Source of the DNA: Vulcanimicrobiota bacterium
GTDB taxonomy: Bacteria; Vulcanimicrobiota; Vulcanimicrobiia; Vulcanimicrobiales; Vulcanimicrobiaceae
Reading direction: 5' to 3'
Length of the DNA stretch: 6,000 bases
NCBI GenBank assembly: GCA_014304965.1
Contig: JACRTZ010000264.1
Coordinates: 1-6,000, forward strand
Below are positions 1-5,789 of the stretch, one piece after another. The notes below the pieces were generated by a model, which ran no database searches, was not told the DNA's origin, and saw only the letters and a list, made by a program, of their open reading frames with translations. Numbering within the stretch: position 1 is the first letter of the stretch; each line of letters starts with the position of its first letter. A program made the position numbers and the translations under genes.

Positions 1-1
1 C

Positions 2-433
2 GAACGGTACGGCGTCGTTATCTCGGATCTGACCGAGCCGCTCGAAGACTCGCCCTCCAATCCGCTGTTCTGCGGGCCGGTGTTCGAGGACATCAAGCGA
101 CGCTTGGCGCCGGGCGGGGTCTACGTGCTGCAAGCGAGCACGGCCGGCTTTCACAACATGCGCCTGCACGCCAAGATGGCGCGCACGCTGCGCACATACT
201 ATCGCTACGTGCGCTCGTTTTACGCGCACGTGCCCGCGTTCGACAACGACTGGGCGTTCTTGGCCTGCAGCGATGCGGTGGACGTGGCCGCGCTGCCGCC
301 CGAACGCGTGGAGGCGTACGTTGCGAGCCTGCGCGGCGAAAATTTCTTTTACGACGCGGAGACGCACCGCCGGATTTTCAGCCTACCGCTCTACCTTCGC
401 CGCGAGCTTGCGAAGGACGGTGACGTGTTTTGA
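2..433 (+). CDS. Spermidine synthase family aminopropyltransferase, C-terminal part (5' end outside window)
   Basis: The frame is open from base 2 and ends at TGA 431-433, giving the last 143 residues of a larger protein. The family transfers an aminopropyl group from decarboxylated S-adenosylmethionine to a di- or polyamine acceptor in the cytoplasm. Near the left edge the residues ISDLTEP fit the acceptor-site motif, which is usually DxxDP; the first Asp corresponds to the catalytic acid/base. This is followed by NPLF, an FEDIKRRLAPGGVYVLQ stretch typical of the Rossmann-fold methyltransferase-like domain, and a YVRSFYAHVPAF...WAFLACSD segment that matches the family. The C-terminus (THRRIFSLPLYLRREL) is also typical. 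The second acidic residue of the motif is Glu rather than Asp, and the following loop is not the classic GPA. The acceptor could therefore be agmatine or a longer polyamine instead of putrescine; this is inference. The TGA overlaps the next gene by 4 bases, so the two are probably translationally coupled. Confidence 0.85.
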   Translation, partial: ERYGVVISDLTEPLEDSPSNPLFCGPVFEDIKRRLAPGGVYVLQASTAGFHNMRLHAKMARTLRTYYRYVRSFYAHVPAFDNDWAFLACSDAVDVAALPPERVEAYVASLRGENFFYDAETHRRIFSLPLYLRRELAKDGDVF

Positions 434-888
434 GCGAGCCGATCGACGTCGACCGCGCGAAAGAAACGTGGGACAAAGCAAAGGCGAATTTCGTCAAGAC
501 GCTCGATCTGCATCTCGAACACGTCGAGTACGGAAAAGCGCGCATGCGGATGCCGTTTCGCAGTACCGTTGCGAACAACGCGGGCGCAATCCACGGGGGC
601 GCGATCGTCAGTTTGTGCGACACCGTCTTTTGGGTGGCGCTTGCGTCCATCTATGGGCACACGCAGCCAACGGCGACCGCGTCGCTGACGTGCAGCTTCT
701 TGCGGCCGGCCGTGCCGCCGCACGATCTCGTCGCGCACGCCACCGTGCTTAAGCCCGGCAAGCGCATCGTGTACGGCGAGGTTCACGTCTACAGCGGCGA
801 GACGCTCGTAGCACACTCGACGCTGAGTTTCTTGAACACGCCGCTGCGCGAGGGTGAGGAAAACTGGAGAGAACATGAGCGCTTCTGA
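430..888 (+). CDS. PaaI-type hotdog-fold acyl-CoA thioesterase
   Basis: This 152-residue protein has the length and pattern of a single hotdog domain of the PaaI / 4HBT thioesterase superfamily, which hydrolyses acyl-CoA thioesters. The active-site pattern is clear: Asn50, then AxxHGG with His55-Gly56-Gly57, then Asp64 at the start of the long central helix (SLCDTVFWVALA). Later strands (TASLTCSFLRPA, and KRIVYGEVHVYSGETLVAHSTLSFLN) are characteristic of the fold. The start is TTG at 430, which overlaps the previous stop as TTGA. An in-frame TGA at 421 rules out anything upstream, and AAGGA at 413-417 is a weak, distant ribosome site, so coupling to the upstream gene is likely. The substrate cannot be read from the sequence. 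Family members act on phenylacetyl-CoA-type intermediates or serve in general acyl-CoA housekeeping. Its 3' end overlaps gcvT by 14 bases. A functional link to glycine cleavage is not evident. Confidence 0.85.
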   Translation: MSEPIDVDRAKETWDKAKANFVKTLDLHLEHVEYGKARMRMPFRSTVANNAGAIHGGAIVSLCDTVFWVALASIYGHTQPTATASLTCSFLRPAVPPHDLVAHATVLKPGKRIVYGEVHVYSGETLVAHSTLSFLNTPLREGEENWREHERF

Positions 889-1978
889 TACGCTGCGCCG
901 CACGGCGCTGTACGACGAACATCGCGCCCTCGGCGGCCGGCTCGTGCCCTTCGGCGGCTTCGAGATGCCCGTGCAGTATGCCGGGATTCTCAAAGAACAC
1001 GATGCCGTGCGGCAACGCGCGGGGCTGTTCGATCTTTCGCACATGGCGCAGTTCGAATTGTTCGGCGACGGCGTGGCCGACTGGGCGGATGCGTTGACCG
1101 TCAACGCGATCGGCACGATGAAGCCGCTGCAAGCGCGCTACAACATCTTCACCAACGAGCGGGGCGGCTGCCACGACGACGTCTTGTTCTATCGCTTGCC
1201 CGATCGCTGGCTGCTCGTGGTCAACGCGTCGAACGCCGGCAAGATGTGGACGTACTTGCAAGAGCGCAACGGCCGCGGCGACGTTCGTCTCGAGAACCGG
1301 CATGGCTCGCGGGCGCTGATCGCGGTGCAGGGGCCGGCCGCCGTCGCCATCGTCGCGCCGCTCTGCGACCTCGACACCGCTTCCATGAAATATTACTTTT
1401 GCGCCGAGGGGACGGTCGCGGGCGCGCGCGCCCTGATCGCGCGGACCGGCTATACGGGCGAAGACGGCTTCGAATTGTTCGTGGACGGCGACGACGCGCC
1501 CGCGTTGTGGAAGACGCTTCTCGAAAACGGCCGCGAGGCCGGGCTCGAGCCGGCCGGCCTCGGCGCGCGCGACGTGTTGCGGCTCGAGGCGGGCATGCCG
1601 CTCTACGGTTTCGAGTTGAGCGAAGAACTCTCGCCGCTCGCCGGCGGCCAGAAGTGGGCCGTCAAGATGAACAAGCCCGAGTTCGTCGGCAAGAGCGCGC
1701 TCGATGCGCAACTCGCCGCGGATGACTACGATCGCATCGCGGGGCTCGTCCTCGAGGGCCGCGTTCCGGCGCGCACCGGCTACGCGGTGTTCGAGGGCGA
1801 TCGGCGGGTCGGCGAAATCAAGAGCGCCTCGCTCGCTCCCTCGGTGGGAAATCACCACGTCGCGACGGCATTGGTGACGAAGGCGGCCGCAGAAATCGGA
1901 ACGCAACTCGAGATCGAGATCCGGGGCACCCGCTATGGCGCGCAAGTCGTCGGCCTTCCATTCTATAAGCGAACCTGA
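875..1978 (+). CDS. gcvT: Glycine cleavage system T protein (aminomethyltransferase)
   Basis: GcvT takes the aminomethyl group held on lipoyl-GcvH, releases ammonia and produces 5,10-methylene-tetrahydrofolate. The 367-residue product has the family length. It starts with the typical LRRTALYDEH...VPFGGFEMPVQY segment, then GLFDLSHMAQFEL. Asp101 in GGCHDDVLFYR is at the position of the folate-interacting catalytic Asp of the family. ARTGYTGEDGFELFV and LRLEAGMPLYG follow, and the C-terminal barrel contains the usual EIKSASLAPSVG region. ATG 875 is preferred because GGAGA at 866-870 lies just upstream and homology begins there. A GTG at 854 is in frame but would add seven uncharacteristic residues (MRKTGEN). 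The start lies inside the end of the thioesterase gene (14-base overlap), and gcvH follows after 16 bases. Confidence 0.97.
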   Translation: MSASDTLRRTALYDEHRALGGRLVPFGGFEMPVQYAGILKEHDAVRQRAGLFDLSHMAQFELFGDGVADWADALTVNAIGTMKPLQARYNIFTNERGGCHDDVLFYRLPDRWLLVVNASNAGKMWTYLQERNGRGDVRLENRHGSRALIAVQGPAAVAIVAPLCDLDTASMKYYFCAEGTVAGARALIARTGYTGEDGFELFVDGDDAPALWKTLLENGREAGLEPAGLGARDVLRLEAGMPLYGFELSEELSPLAGGQKWAVKMNKPEFVGKSALDAQLAADDYDRIAGLVLEGRVPARTGYAVFEGDRRVGEIKSASLAPSVGNHHVATALVTKAAAEIGTQLEIEIRGTRYGAQVVGLPFYKRT

Positions 1979-1994
1979 TTAGGAGAATTCCACG

Positions 1995-2384
1995 ATGGCC
2001 GTTCCCGCAGGGCTCTTGTACAGCAAAGAACACGAATGGGTGAAGTTGGACGGCGACGTCGCGACGGTCGGCATCACGGACTACGCCCAAAATTCGCTCG
2101 GCGACATCGTGTACGTCGAACTGCCGCGCGTCGGCGCGAGCCTGACGCAATTCGGCAGCGTCGGCGTCGTCGAATCGGTCAAGGCGGTGTCGGATCTGTT
2201 CACGCCGGTGGGCGGTGAAGTACTCGGCATCAACGACGCCCTCGAGAATGACGCGGCCCCGGTCAACCGCGATCCCTTCGGCGACGGGTGGATGTGGAAG
2301 ATCAAGCTCGCCGATACGTCGCAGACGAGCGCGCTGCTCTCGCCCGAACAATATGAGGCCCTGATCGCGGAGGCCGCCCATTAG
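1995..2384 (+). CDS. gcvH: Glycine cleavage system H protein (lipoyl carrier)
   Basis: GcvH is the small shuttle protein whose lipoyl-lysine arm carries the aminomethyl intermediate from the P-protein to GcvT and is reoxidised by dihydrolipoamide dehydrogenase. The 129 residues match the family length. The N-terminal YSKEHEWVKLDGDVATVGITDYAQ strand set is diagnostic, followed by LGDIVYVELPRVG. The lipoylation site is Lys63 in the conserved ESVKAVSDL motif. The C-terminal part has the usual NDPFGDGWM-like stretch (here NRDPFGDGWMWKIKL) and LLSPEQYEALI. ATG 1995 is preceded by a good ribosome site (AGGAG, 1981-1985, 9 bases of spacing). The TAG stop at 2382-2384 overlaps the inferred ATT start of gcvPA by 5 bases in total. 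No lipoate ligase or octanoyltransferase gene is present in the window. Confidence 0.98.
   Translation: MAVPAGLLYSKEHEWVKLDGDVATVGITDYAQNSLGDIVYVELPRVGASLTQFGSVGVVESVKAVSDLFTPVGGEVLGINDALENDAAPVNRDPFGDGWMWKIKLADTSQTSALLSPEQYEALIAEAAH
2369..2384 (+). promoter_or_regulatory. Ribosome binding site and ATT start of gcvPA, embedded in the gcvH 3' end
   Basis: GGAGG at 2369-2373 lies inside the last gcvH codons and is followed by a 6-base spacer (CCGCCC) and ATT at 2380-2382. The next gene's ribosome site (GGAGG 3784-3788, 6 bases, ATG 3795) has exactly the same geometry, which supports initiation at this ATT. The third base of ATT (2382) is also the first base of the gcvH TAG stop. A change to ATG would turn that stop into GAG and extend gcvH. 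ATT initiation is known in bacteria (for example E. coli infC) but is rare and is restrained by initiation factor IF3. Low initiation efficiency or termination-reinitiation coupling is therefore expected, although that is inference. Confidence 0.7.
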
Positions 2385-3798
2385 CACTTACACCCCGCAC
2401 ACCGAGGCCGACATCGCGGCGATGCTCGCGGTCGTCGGCGTTAGCTCGCTTGAAGAGCTGGTGCGCGTACCGGATGCCGTCGCGCTGAAATCGCCGCTCG
2501 ACGTGGCTCCGGCCCTGCCCGAACTCGAACTCGGCCGCAAAATCTCCGCGTACGCCGCGCGCAATACGGCCGCTACCGAGTATCTGTCGTTTCTCGGCGC
2601 AGGTGCGTACCGTCATTACTCGCCGCCCGTCATCACGGCGCTGGCAATGCGCGGCGAATTTCTGACGGCGTACACGCCGTATCAAGCCGAAGTCTCGCAA
2701 GGCTACCTTCAGGCGATCTACGAGTGGCAAACGTACATCTGTTTACTGACCGGCCTCGACATCGCAAACGCGTCCGTGTACGACGGTGCGACGGCACTGG
2801 CCGAAGGCGCGATCATGGCGGTCAACGCGACCGGCCGCCGCGCGCTCCTCGTCTCGTCGGCCGTGCACCCCAACTATCGCGACGTGCTGCGGACCTACGC
2901 GCGCGGCCTCGAACTCGATGTGGACGAACTGCCGGTTGCCGCGGACGGCACGACCGATTATTCGACGCTCGACGCGCGGCTCGGCGATCAGCGGTATGCC
3001 GCCGTCATCGTGCAGTCGCCGAACTTTTTTGGGTGCATCGACGTCCCGCCCGAAAGCGCACGCGCCGCCTTTAGCTCCACGAAAACCGTTCCGATCGCGG
3101 TCGTGGCCGAGGCGTTGTCGCTTGCGGCGCTGACGCCGCCCGCGGCCTGGGGCGCGCAGATCGCCGTCGGTGAGGGCCAGTCGTTCGGTAATCCGGTGGC
3201 ATTCGGCGGTCCGTACGTCGGCTTCGTCGCGAGCACGACCGAGCATATGCGCCGCATTCCAGGGCGGCTGGTCGGGCGCTCCGTGGACAATCGCGGCAAC
3301 ACGGCATATGTCTTGACGCTGCAAGCGCGCGAGCAGCACATCCGCCGCGAAAAAGCGACCTCGAACATTTGCACGAATCAAGCGCACTGTGCCCTCGTCG
3401 CGACGATCTATCTCGCGGCGCTCGGTGCGACCGGCCTCAAGCGCGCCGCGGCGGTGAACCTGCAGCAGATCAACCGGCTGAGCGAGCGCGTGTGCTCCGT
3501 GCCGGGCTTTTCACGTGCGTTCGCTGCGCCGGTCTTCAACGAGGTTGCGATTCGCGTCCCGGCCGTACTGACGGCGCGACGCGTCCTCGAAGGTCTGCAA
3601 GAACGCAAGATTTTGGGCGGCCTCGAGCTCGGCCGCTGGTATCCGCATCTCGACGACTGCATTTTGATGACGGCGACCGAGTTGACCACCGATGCGGAGA
3701 TTGACGCCCTCGTCGCTGCGCTCGGCGAGATTGCGGTGGCTGCGAAGACGAGCGGTTCGAACGGCGGCGTCGCCGCCGGCGCCGGAGGTGCGCGATGA
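2380..3798 (+). CDS. gcvPA: Glycine dehydrogenase (decarboxylating) subunit 1, P-protein alpha half
   Basis: This is the N-terminal-half subunit of a split glycine decarboxylase. With GcvPB it decarboxylates glycine and loads the aminomethyl group onto lipoyl-GcvH. From ATT 2380 it has 472 residues. The N-terminus reads (M)STYTPHTEADIAAML, the conserved opening of this family, and the first ATG (2422) would delete it. There is no ATG, GTG, TTG or CTG in frame between the upstream stop at 2362 and 2422. Family landmarks, numbered from the ATT, are FLGAGAYRHYSP, YTPYQAEVSQG (about 98-108), SVYDGATALAE (about 132-142), FGGPYVGF (about 275-282) and REQHIRREKATSNICT (about 317-332). This subunit lacks the PLP-binding lysine, as expected. 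The last 18 or so residues are a Gly/Ala/Ser-rich tail (SGSNGGVAAGAGGAR) that is probably disordered. Its stop overlaps the gcvPB start as ATGA. Confidence 0.95.
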   Translation: MSTYTPHTEADIAAMLAVVGVSSLEELVRVPDAVALKSPLDVAPALPELELGRKISAYAARNTAATEYLSFLGAGAYRHYSPPVITALAMRGEFLTAYTPYQAEVSQGYLQAIYEWQTYICLLTGLDIANASVYDGATALAEGAIMAVNATGRRALLVSSAVHPNYRDVLRTYARGLELDVDELPVAADGTTDYSTLDARLGDQRYAAVIVQSPNFFGCIDVPPESARAAFSSTKTVPIAVVAEALSLAALTPPAAWGAQIAVGEGQSFGNPVAFGGPYVGFVASTTEHMRRIPGRLVGRSVDNRGNTAYVLTLQAREQHIRREKATSNICTNQAHCALVATIYLAALGATGLKRAAAVNLQQINRLSERVCSVPGFSRAFAAPVFNEVAIRVPAVLTARRVLEGLQERKILGGLELGRWYPHLDDCILMTATELTTDAEIDALVAALGEIAVAAKTSGSNGGVAAGAGGAR

Positions 3799-5267
3799 GC
3801 GCCGCCGCCGAAGCAAAGCCCATCCCCCTCATTTTCGAAACGGGACAACCGGGTCGCGCCAACGCGTATTTCCGCAACGGCCGCGGCGCCGAGGAATTCT
3901 TGCCGGCGTCGGCCTTGCGAGACGATCTGCCGCTGCCCGACAACAGCGAACTCGACGTCGTTCGGCACTTCACGCGCCTCTCGCAGCGCACATTCTCGAT
4001 CGATACCGGGTTTTATCCGCTCGGGTCGTGCACGATGAAGTACAATCCGCGCATCAACGAAGCGATGGCCGCGCAGCCGGGCTTCCGCGACCTGCATCCG
4101 TTTGCGCCGACGGATCTCGCGCAAGGCGCGCTTCAAACGATGTACGAGCTGGAGCGCACGCTGTCGGGCATTTTCGGGATGGCGCAGTTCTCGCTCAATC
4201 CGGCTGCGGGTGCGCATGGCGAACTCGCCGCGCTGCTGATGGCGAAGGCGTATTTCCGCAAGCGCGGCGAGGGCGCGACCCGAACGACGGTCGTCGTTCC
4301 CGACACCGCGCACGGCACAAACCCGGCGTCGGCCGCGATGGTCGGCTACAAAGTCGTCTCGCTCAAGAGCGACTCGCGCGGCCGCGTCGGGGTGGACGAA
4401 CTGAAGAAGGCCCTCGGGCCCGACACGGCCGTTTGCATGATGACCAACCCGAACACGCTCGGACTGTTCGAAGATCACATTCACGAGATCGCGCGAGCCG
4501 TGCACGAGGCCGGCGGCCTCATGTACTACGACGGCGCGAACGCGAACGCGCTCATGGGCAACTCGCGGCCGGGCGACATGGGCTTCGATCTCATGCACCT
4601 CAACCTGCACAAGACGTTTTCGATTCCGCATGGCGGCGGCGGCGCGGGCCTGGGTCCGGTCGGCGCGGCCGCACACCTCGTCGAGTATCTGCCGACGCCC
4701 ATCGTCGTCAAGCGCGGCGGCGACGGGTACGCCTTCGAGTTCGACAAGCCGGACTCGATCGGGCCGATGCGCTCGTTCTGGTCGAACTTCGCCCACGTCG
4801 TCCGCGCGCTGACGTACATCTGCGCGAACGGCGGCGAGGGGCTCAAGGAAATCTCCCAGCTCGCCGTGCTCAACGCGAACTACGTGCGCGCGCAGGTCAA
4901 GGAGTTCTTGGACACGCCCTACGACGAAACGTGCCGCCACGAATTCATCGCCTCGGCCCAGCGGTTGAAGCGGGATACCGGCGTGCGCGCTCTCGACATC
5001 GCCAAAGCGCTGCTCGATCGCGGCTATCACGCGCCGACGATCTACTTCCCGCTGCTCGTCCCCGAGTGCATCATGATCGAACCCACTGAGACGGAGTCGA
5101 AGGAAACGCTCGACGGCTTCGTCGCCGCGTTACGCGAGATCGTCGAACTCGCGCACACCGATCCGCAGAAAATCTTGGATGCGCCGATCAATACGGTCGT
5201 CGGCCGCATCGACGAAACGCGGGCCGCCCGCCAACCCGACCTCCGCTGGTGGCCGCCGAGGGCGTAG
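3795..5267 (+). CDS. gcvPB: Glycine dehydrogenase (decarboxylating) subunit 2, PLP-binding P-protein beta half
   Basis: This is the C-terminal-half subunit of the split glycine decarboxylase, which holds the pyridoxal phosphate cofactor. The 490-residue product has the expected length. The Schiff-base lysine is Lys273 in LNLHKTFSIPHGGGGAG. Upstream, DGANANA (residues 246-252) supplies the conserved Asp that contacts the pyridine nitrogen, and PDTAHGTNPASA and MMTNPNTLGLFE are conserved cofactor-domain motifs. Other family signatures are FYPLGSCTMKYNP (73-85), HPFAP and FSLNPAAGAHGE. The C-terminal PTIYFPLLVPECIMIEPTETESKETLD region is also typical. ATG 3795 is preceded by GGAGG at 3784-3788 with 6 bases of spacing and overlaps the gcvPA stop by 4 bases, which implies 1:1 coupled synthesis of the two subunits. 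This is the last gene of the apparent operon. Confidence 0.98.
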   Translation: MSAAAEAKPIPLIFETGQPGRANAYFRNGRGAEEFLPASALRDDLPLPDNSELDVVRHFTRLSQRTFSIDTGFYPLGSCTMKYNPRINEAMAAQPGFRDLHPFAPTDLAQGALQTMYELERTLSGIFGMAQFSLNPAAGAHGELAALLMAKAYFRKRGEGATRTTVVVPDTAHGTNPASAAMVGYKVVSLKSDSRGRVGVDELKKALGPDTAVCMMTNPNTLGLFEDHIHEIARAVHEAGGLMYYDGANANALMGNSRPGDMGFDLMHLNLHKTFSIPHGGGGAGLGPVGAAAHLVEYLPTPIVVKRGGDGYAFEFDKPDSIGPMRSFWSNFAHVVRALTYICANGGEGLKEISQLAVLNANYVRAQVKEFLDTPYDETCRHEFIASAQRLKRDTGVRALDIAKALLDRGYHAPTIYFPLLVPECIMIEPTETESKETLDGFVAALREIVELAHTDPQKILDAPINTVVGRIDETRAARQPDLRWWPPRA

Positions 5268-5277
5268 CCTAGTCAAT

Positions 5278-5315
5278 CCGGCGCACGGGCGTGATTATTA
5301 CGTGCCTTGCGCCGG
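5278..5315 (+). other. Hairpin just after gcvPB (possible mRNA 3' structure)
   Basis: CCGGCGCA (5278-5285) and TGCGCCGG (5308-5315) are a perfect 8-bp inverted repeat. The 22-base loop can pair further (GG with CC, and CGT 5290-5292 with ACG 5300-5302). It begins 10 bases after the gcvPB stop. The stem is GC-rich, but no T-run follows, so it is not a canonical intrinsic terminator. It may stabilise the operon mRNA 3' end or assist factor-dependent termination. Both roles are inference. Confidence 0.5.
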
Positions 5316-5360
5316 TAGCTCAACGGGTGCGGGCCACGTTCCTCACGCGTAAGAAAGACA

Positions 5361-5389
5361 TTGACTCGGCCAGTCACGGGTTGTAAAAT
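5361..5389 (+). promoter_or_regulatory. Predicted sigma70-type promoter
   Basis: The -35 element TTGACT (5361-5366) and -10 element TAAAAT (5384-5389) are separated by exactly 17 bases, and each matches the consensus at five of six positions. Transcription would start near 5395-5400. The next downstream signal is a strong terminator at 5433-5470 with no open reading frame in between, so this promoter most likely drives a short non-coding transcript. Its quality stands out against the GC-rich surroundings, but promoter calls from sequence alone are prone to false positives. Confidence 0.6.
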
Positions 5390-5395
5390 GTGATT

Positions 5396-5470
5396 CTTAG
5401 TCAGAGGGGCTGTGCTCGCCATAGAGCTACGGGGAGCCCGGTCGAAAGGCCGGGCTTCTTCTGTTTCTTT
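5396..5470 (+). ncRNA. Candidate small RNA, about 70-75 nt, between promoter and terminator
   Basis: The span lies between the predicted transcription start and the end of the T-rich tract of a strong terminator. It contains no start codon with a usable frame. A first hairpin can form from GTGCTC (5412-5417), loop GCCATA and GAGCTAC (5424-5430, one bulged T). The second hairpin is the terminator. GGGCT at 5407-5411 could pair with AGCCC at 5435-5439, which is also the left arm of the terminator, so two mutually exclusive folds are possible, although the terminator fold is longer. I recognise no known RNA family here, including tRNA, 6S RNA, SRP RNA and tmRNA. Regulatory targets cannot be guessed. 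An alternative is that only the terminator is real and it ends the gcv operon. Confidence 0.4.
5433..5470 (+). terminator. Intrinsic terminator with GAAA tetraloop
   Basis: AGCCCGGTC (5435-5443) pairs with GGCCGGGCT (5448-5456) over 9 bp, including one G-T wobble, and closes a stable GAAA tetraloop on a C-G pair. G5434 and G5433 can add a wobble and a G-C pair to the base of the stem. It is followed by the T-rich tract TTCTTCTGTTTCTTT (5456-5470). It could end both the candidate small RNA and read-through from gcvPB, whose stop lies about 165 bases upstream. Confidence 0.85.
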
Positions 5471-5505
5471 GGAAGACGAATATTCTTAAAGCGGATGTAA
5501 CCTAG

Positions 5506-5538
5506 AGGGAGGCTCTGAAGAAGTCGTCGCGCCGGTCG
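5506..5538 (+). repeat. Left terminal inverted repeat (33 bp)
   Basis: This arm matches the reverse complement of 5749-5781 at 30 of 33 positions. The outer 20 bases are identical, and the differences fall at 5526, 5531 and 5532. The high identity suggests recent mobility or selection on the ends. Confidence 0.85.
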
Positions 5539-5543
5539 CACGA

Positions 5544-5633
5544 GCATTTGCGTCGCAGATCGAGAAACGAGGAGGGCGCAATGCCGAGGCGCATTGTAAC
5601 CGACGCAGTGACGATGAGATGCGGCGCAAATGC
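5544..5633. repeat. Internal palindrome of the left half of the MITE
   Basis: GCATTTGCGTCGCA (5544-5557) pairs with TGCGGCGCAAATGC (5620-5633) at 13 of 14 positions. Inside it, CAATGC (5579-5584) pairs with GCATTG (5591-5596). The left half of the element therefore folds on itself independently of the terminal repeats. Confidence 0.65.
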
Positions 5634-5644
5634 CGTGCCCAAAG

Positions 5645-5750
5645 GGTTTGGTCGGCGGAAACGCGCCTGCGTCGTTGCCGGCTCAGTTACAGAGCGCCCG
5701 GCTCTGCGCCTTCGCCGTCTCCTCGCAGTCGCAGCTCCGGCGACCAAACG
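5645..5750. repeat. Internal palindrome of the right half of the MITE
   Basis: GGTTTGGTCGGCGG (5645-5658) pairs with CCGGCGACCAAACG (5737-5750) at 12 of 14 positions. A smaller hairpin, AGAGC (5691-5695) with GCTCT (5701-5705), sits within it. This mirrors the left half, so the whole element would fold as a two-armed structure on a terminal-repeat stem. Confidence 0.6.
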
Positions 5751-5781
5751 ACCGATGCGAGGACTTCTTCAGAGCCTCCCT
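5749..5781 (-). repeat. Right terminal inverted repeat (33 bp)
   Basis: This is the partner of the left arm, in inverse orientation. The outer 20 bases (GACTTCTTCAGAGCCTCCCT, 5762-5781) are a perfect match, and TAGTCG follows immediately outside. Read outward or inward, both arms encode an FFRASL-like peptide in one frame, which reflects the inverted repeat and not a conserved protein. Confidence 0.85.
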
Positions 5782-5789
5782 AGTCGTGA

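Larger units (their letters stand above)
5506..5781. mobile_element. MITE-like non-autonomous element with long terminal inverted repeats
   Basis: The first and last 20 bases are perfect inverted repeats (AGGGAGGCTCTGAAGAAGTC at 5506-5525 and its reverse complement at 5762-5781). With 3 mismatches the arms extend to 33 bp. CTAG occurs at both edges (5502-5505 and 5780-5783), which resembles a 4-base target duplication of the YTAR type used by IS5-group elements. On the left side there are 2 extra bases (AG), so the duplication is not exact. The repeat starting GGAGGCTCTGAAGAAGT also looks loosely like IS5-type ends. At about 272-276 bp it is too short for a transposase, and the frames across it are arginine-rich with no recognisable domain. 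Two nested internal palindromes would let a transcript or single strand fold completely. The inference is a miniature element mobilised in trans by a related transposase elsewhere in the genome. A large structured RNA or an internally deleted insertion sequence is an alternative. Confidence 0.75.

Noticed and set aside
854..877. GTG 854 as the gcvT start
   Set aside because: It adds seven residues not typical of the family, and ATG 875 has its own GGAGA site directly upstream.
749..1945. 398-codon open frame on the minus strand opposite gcvT
   Set aside because: It is a shadow of the gcvT reading frame in GC-rich sequence, with Arg/His-rich composition and no recognisable motif.
1..2000. Glycine riboswitch controlling the gcv genes
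   Set aside because: There is no intergenic space before gcvT (it overlaps the thioesterase gene) and only 16 bases before gcvH, so no aptamer can fit inside the window.
3408..5030. 540-codon open frame on the minus strand opposite gcvPA/gcvPB
   Set aside because: It is antisense to two clearly recognisable genes, is rich in Arg, Ala and Val, and matches no domain. Long antisense frames are expected where codons strongly favour G or C in third position.
3692..5089. 465-codon open frame on the plus strand overlapping gcvPB in another phase
   Set aside because: The translation is extremely arginine-rich and lacks any domain, while gcvPB in the same span has all its catalytic motifs.
5309..5345. 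tRNA-like 5' half (GCGCCGG, TA, GCTC ... GGGC)
   Set aside because: The acceptor and D-arm pattern is suggestive, but no proper anticodon stem, no T-arm (GGTTCGA-type) and no 3' acceptor strand follow. The complement of GCGCCGG is upstream and forms the 5278-5315 hairpin instead.
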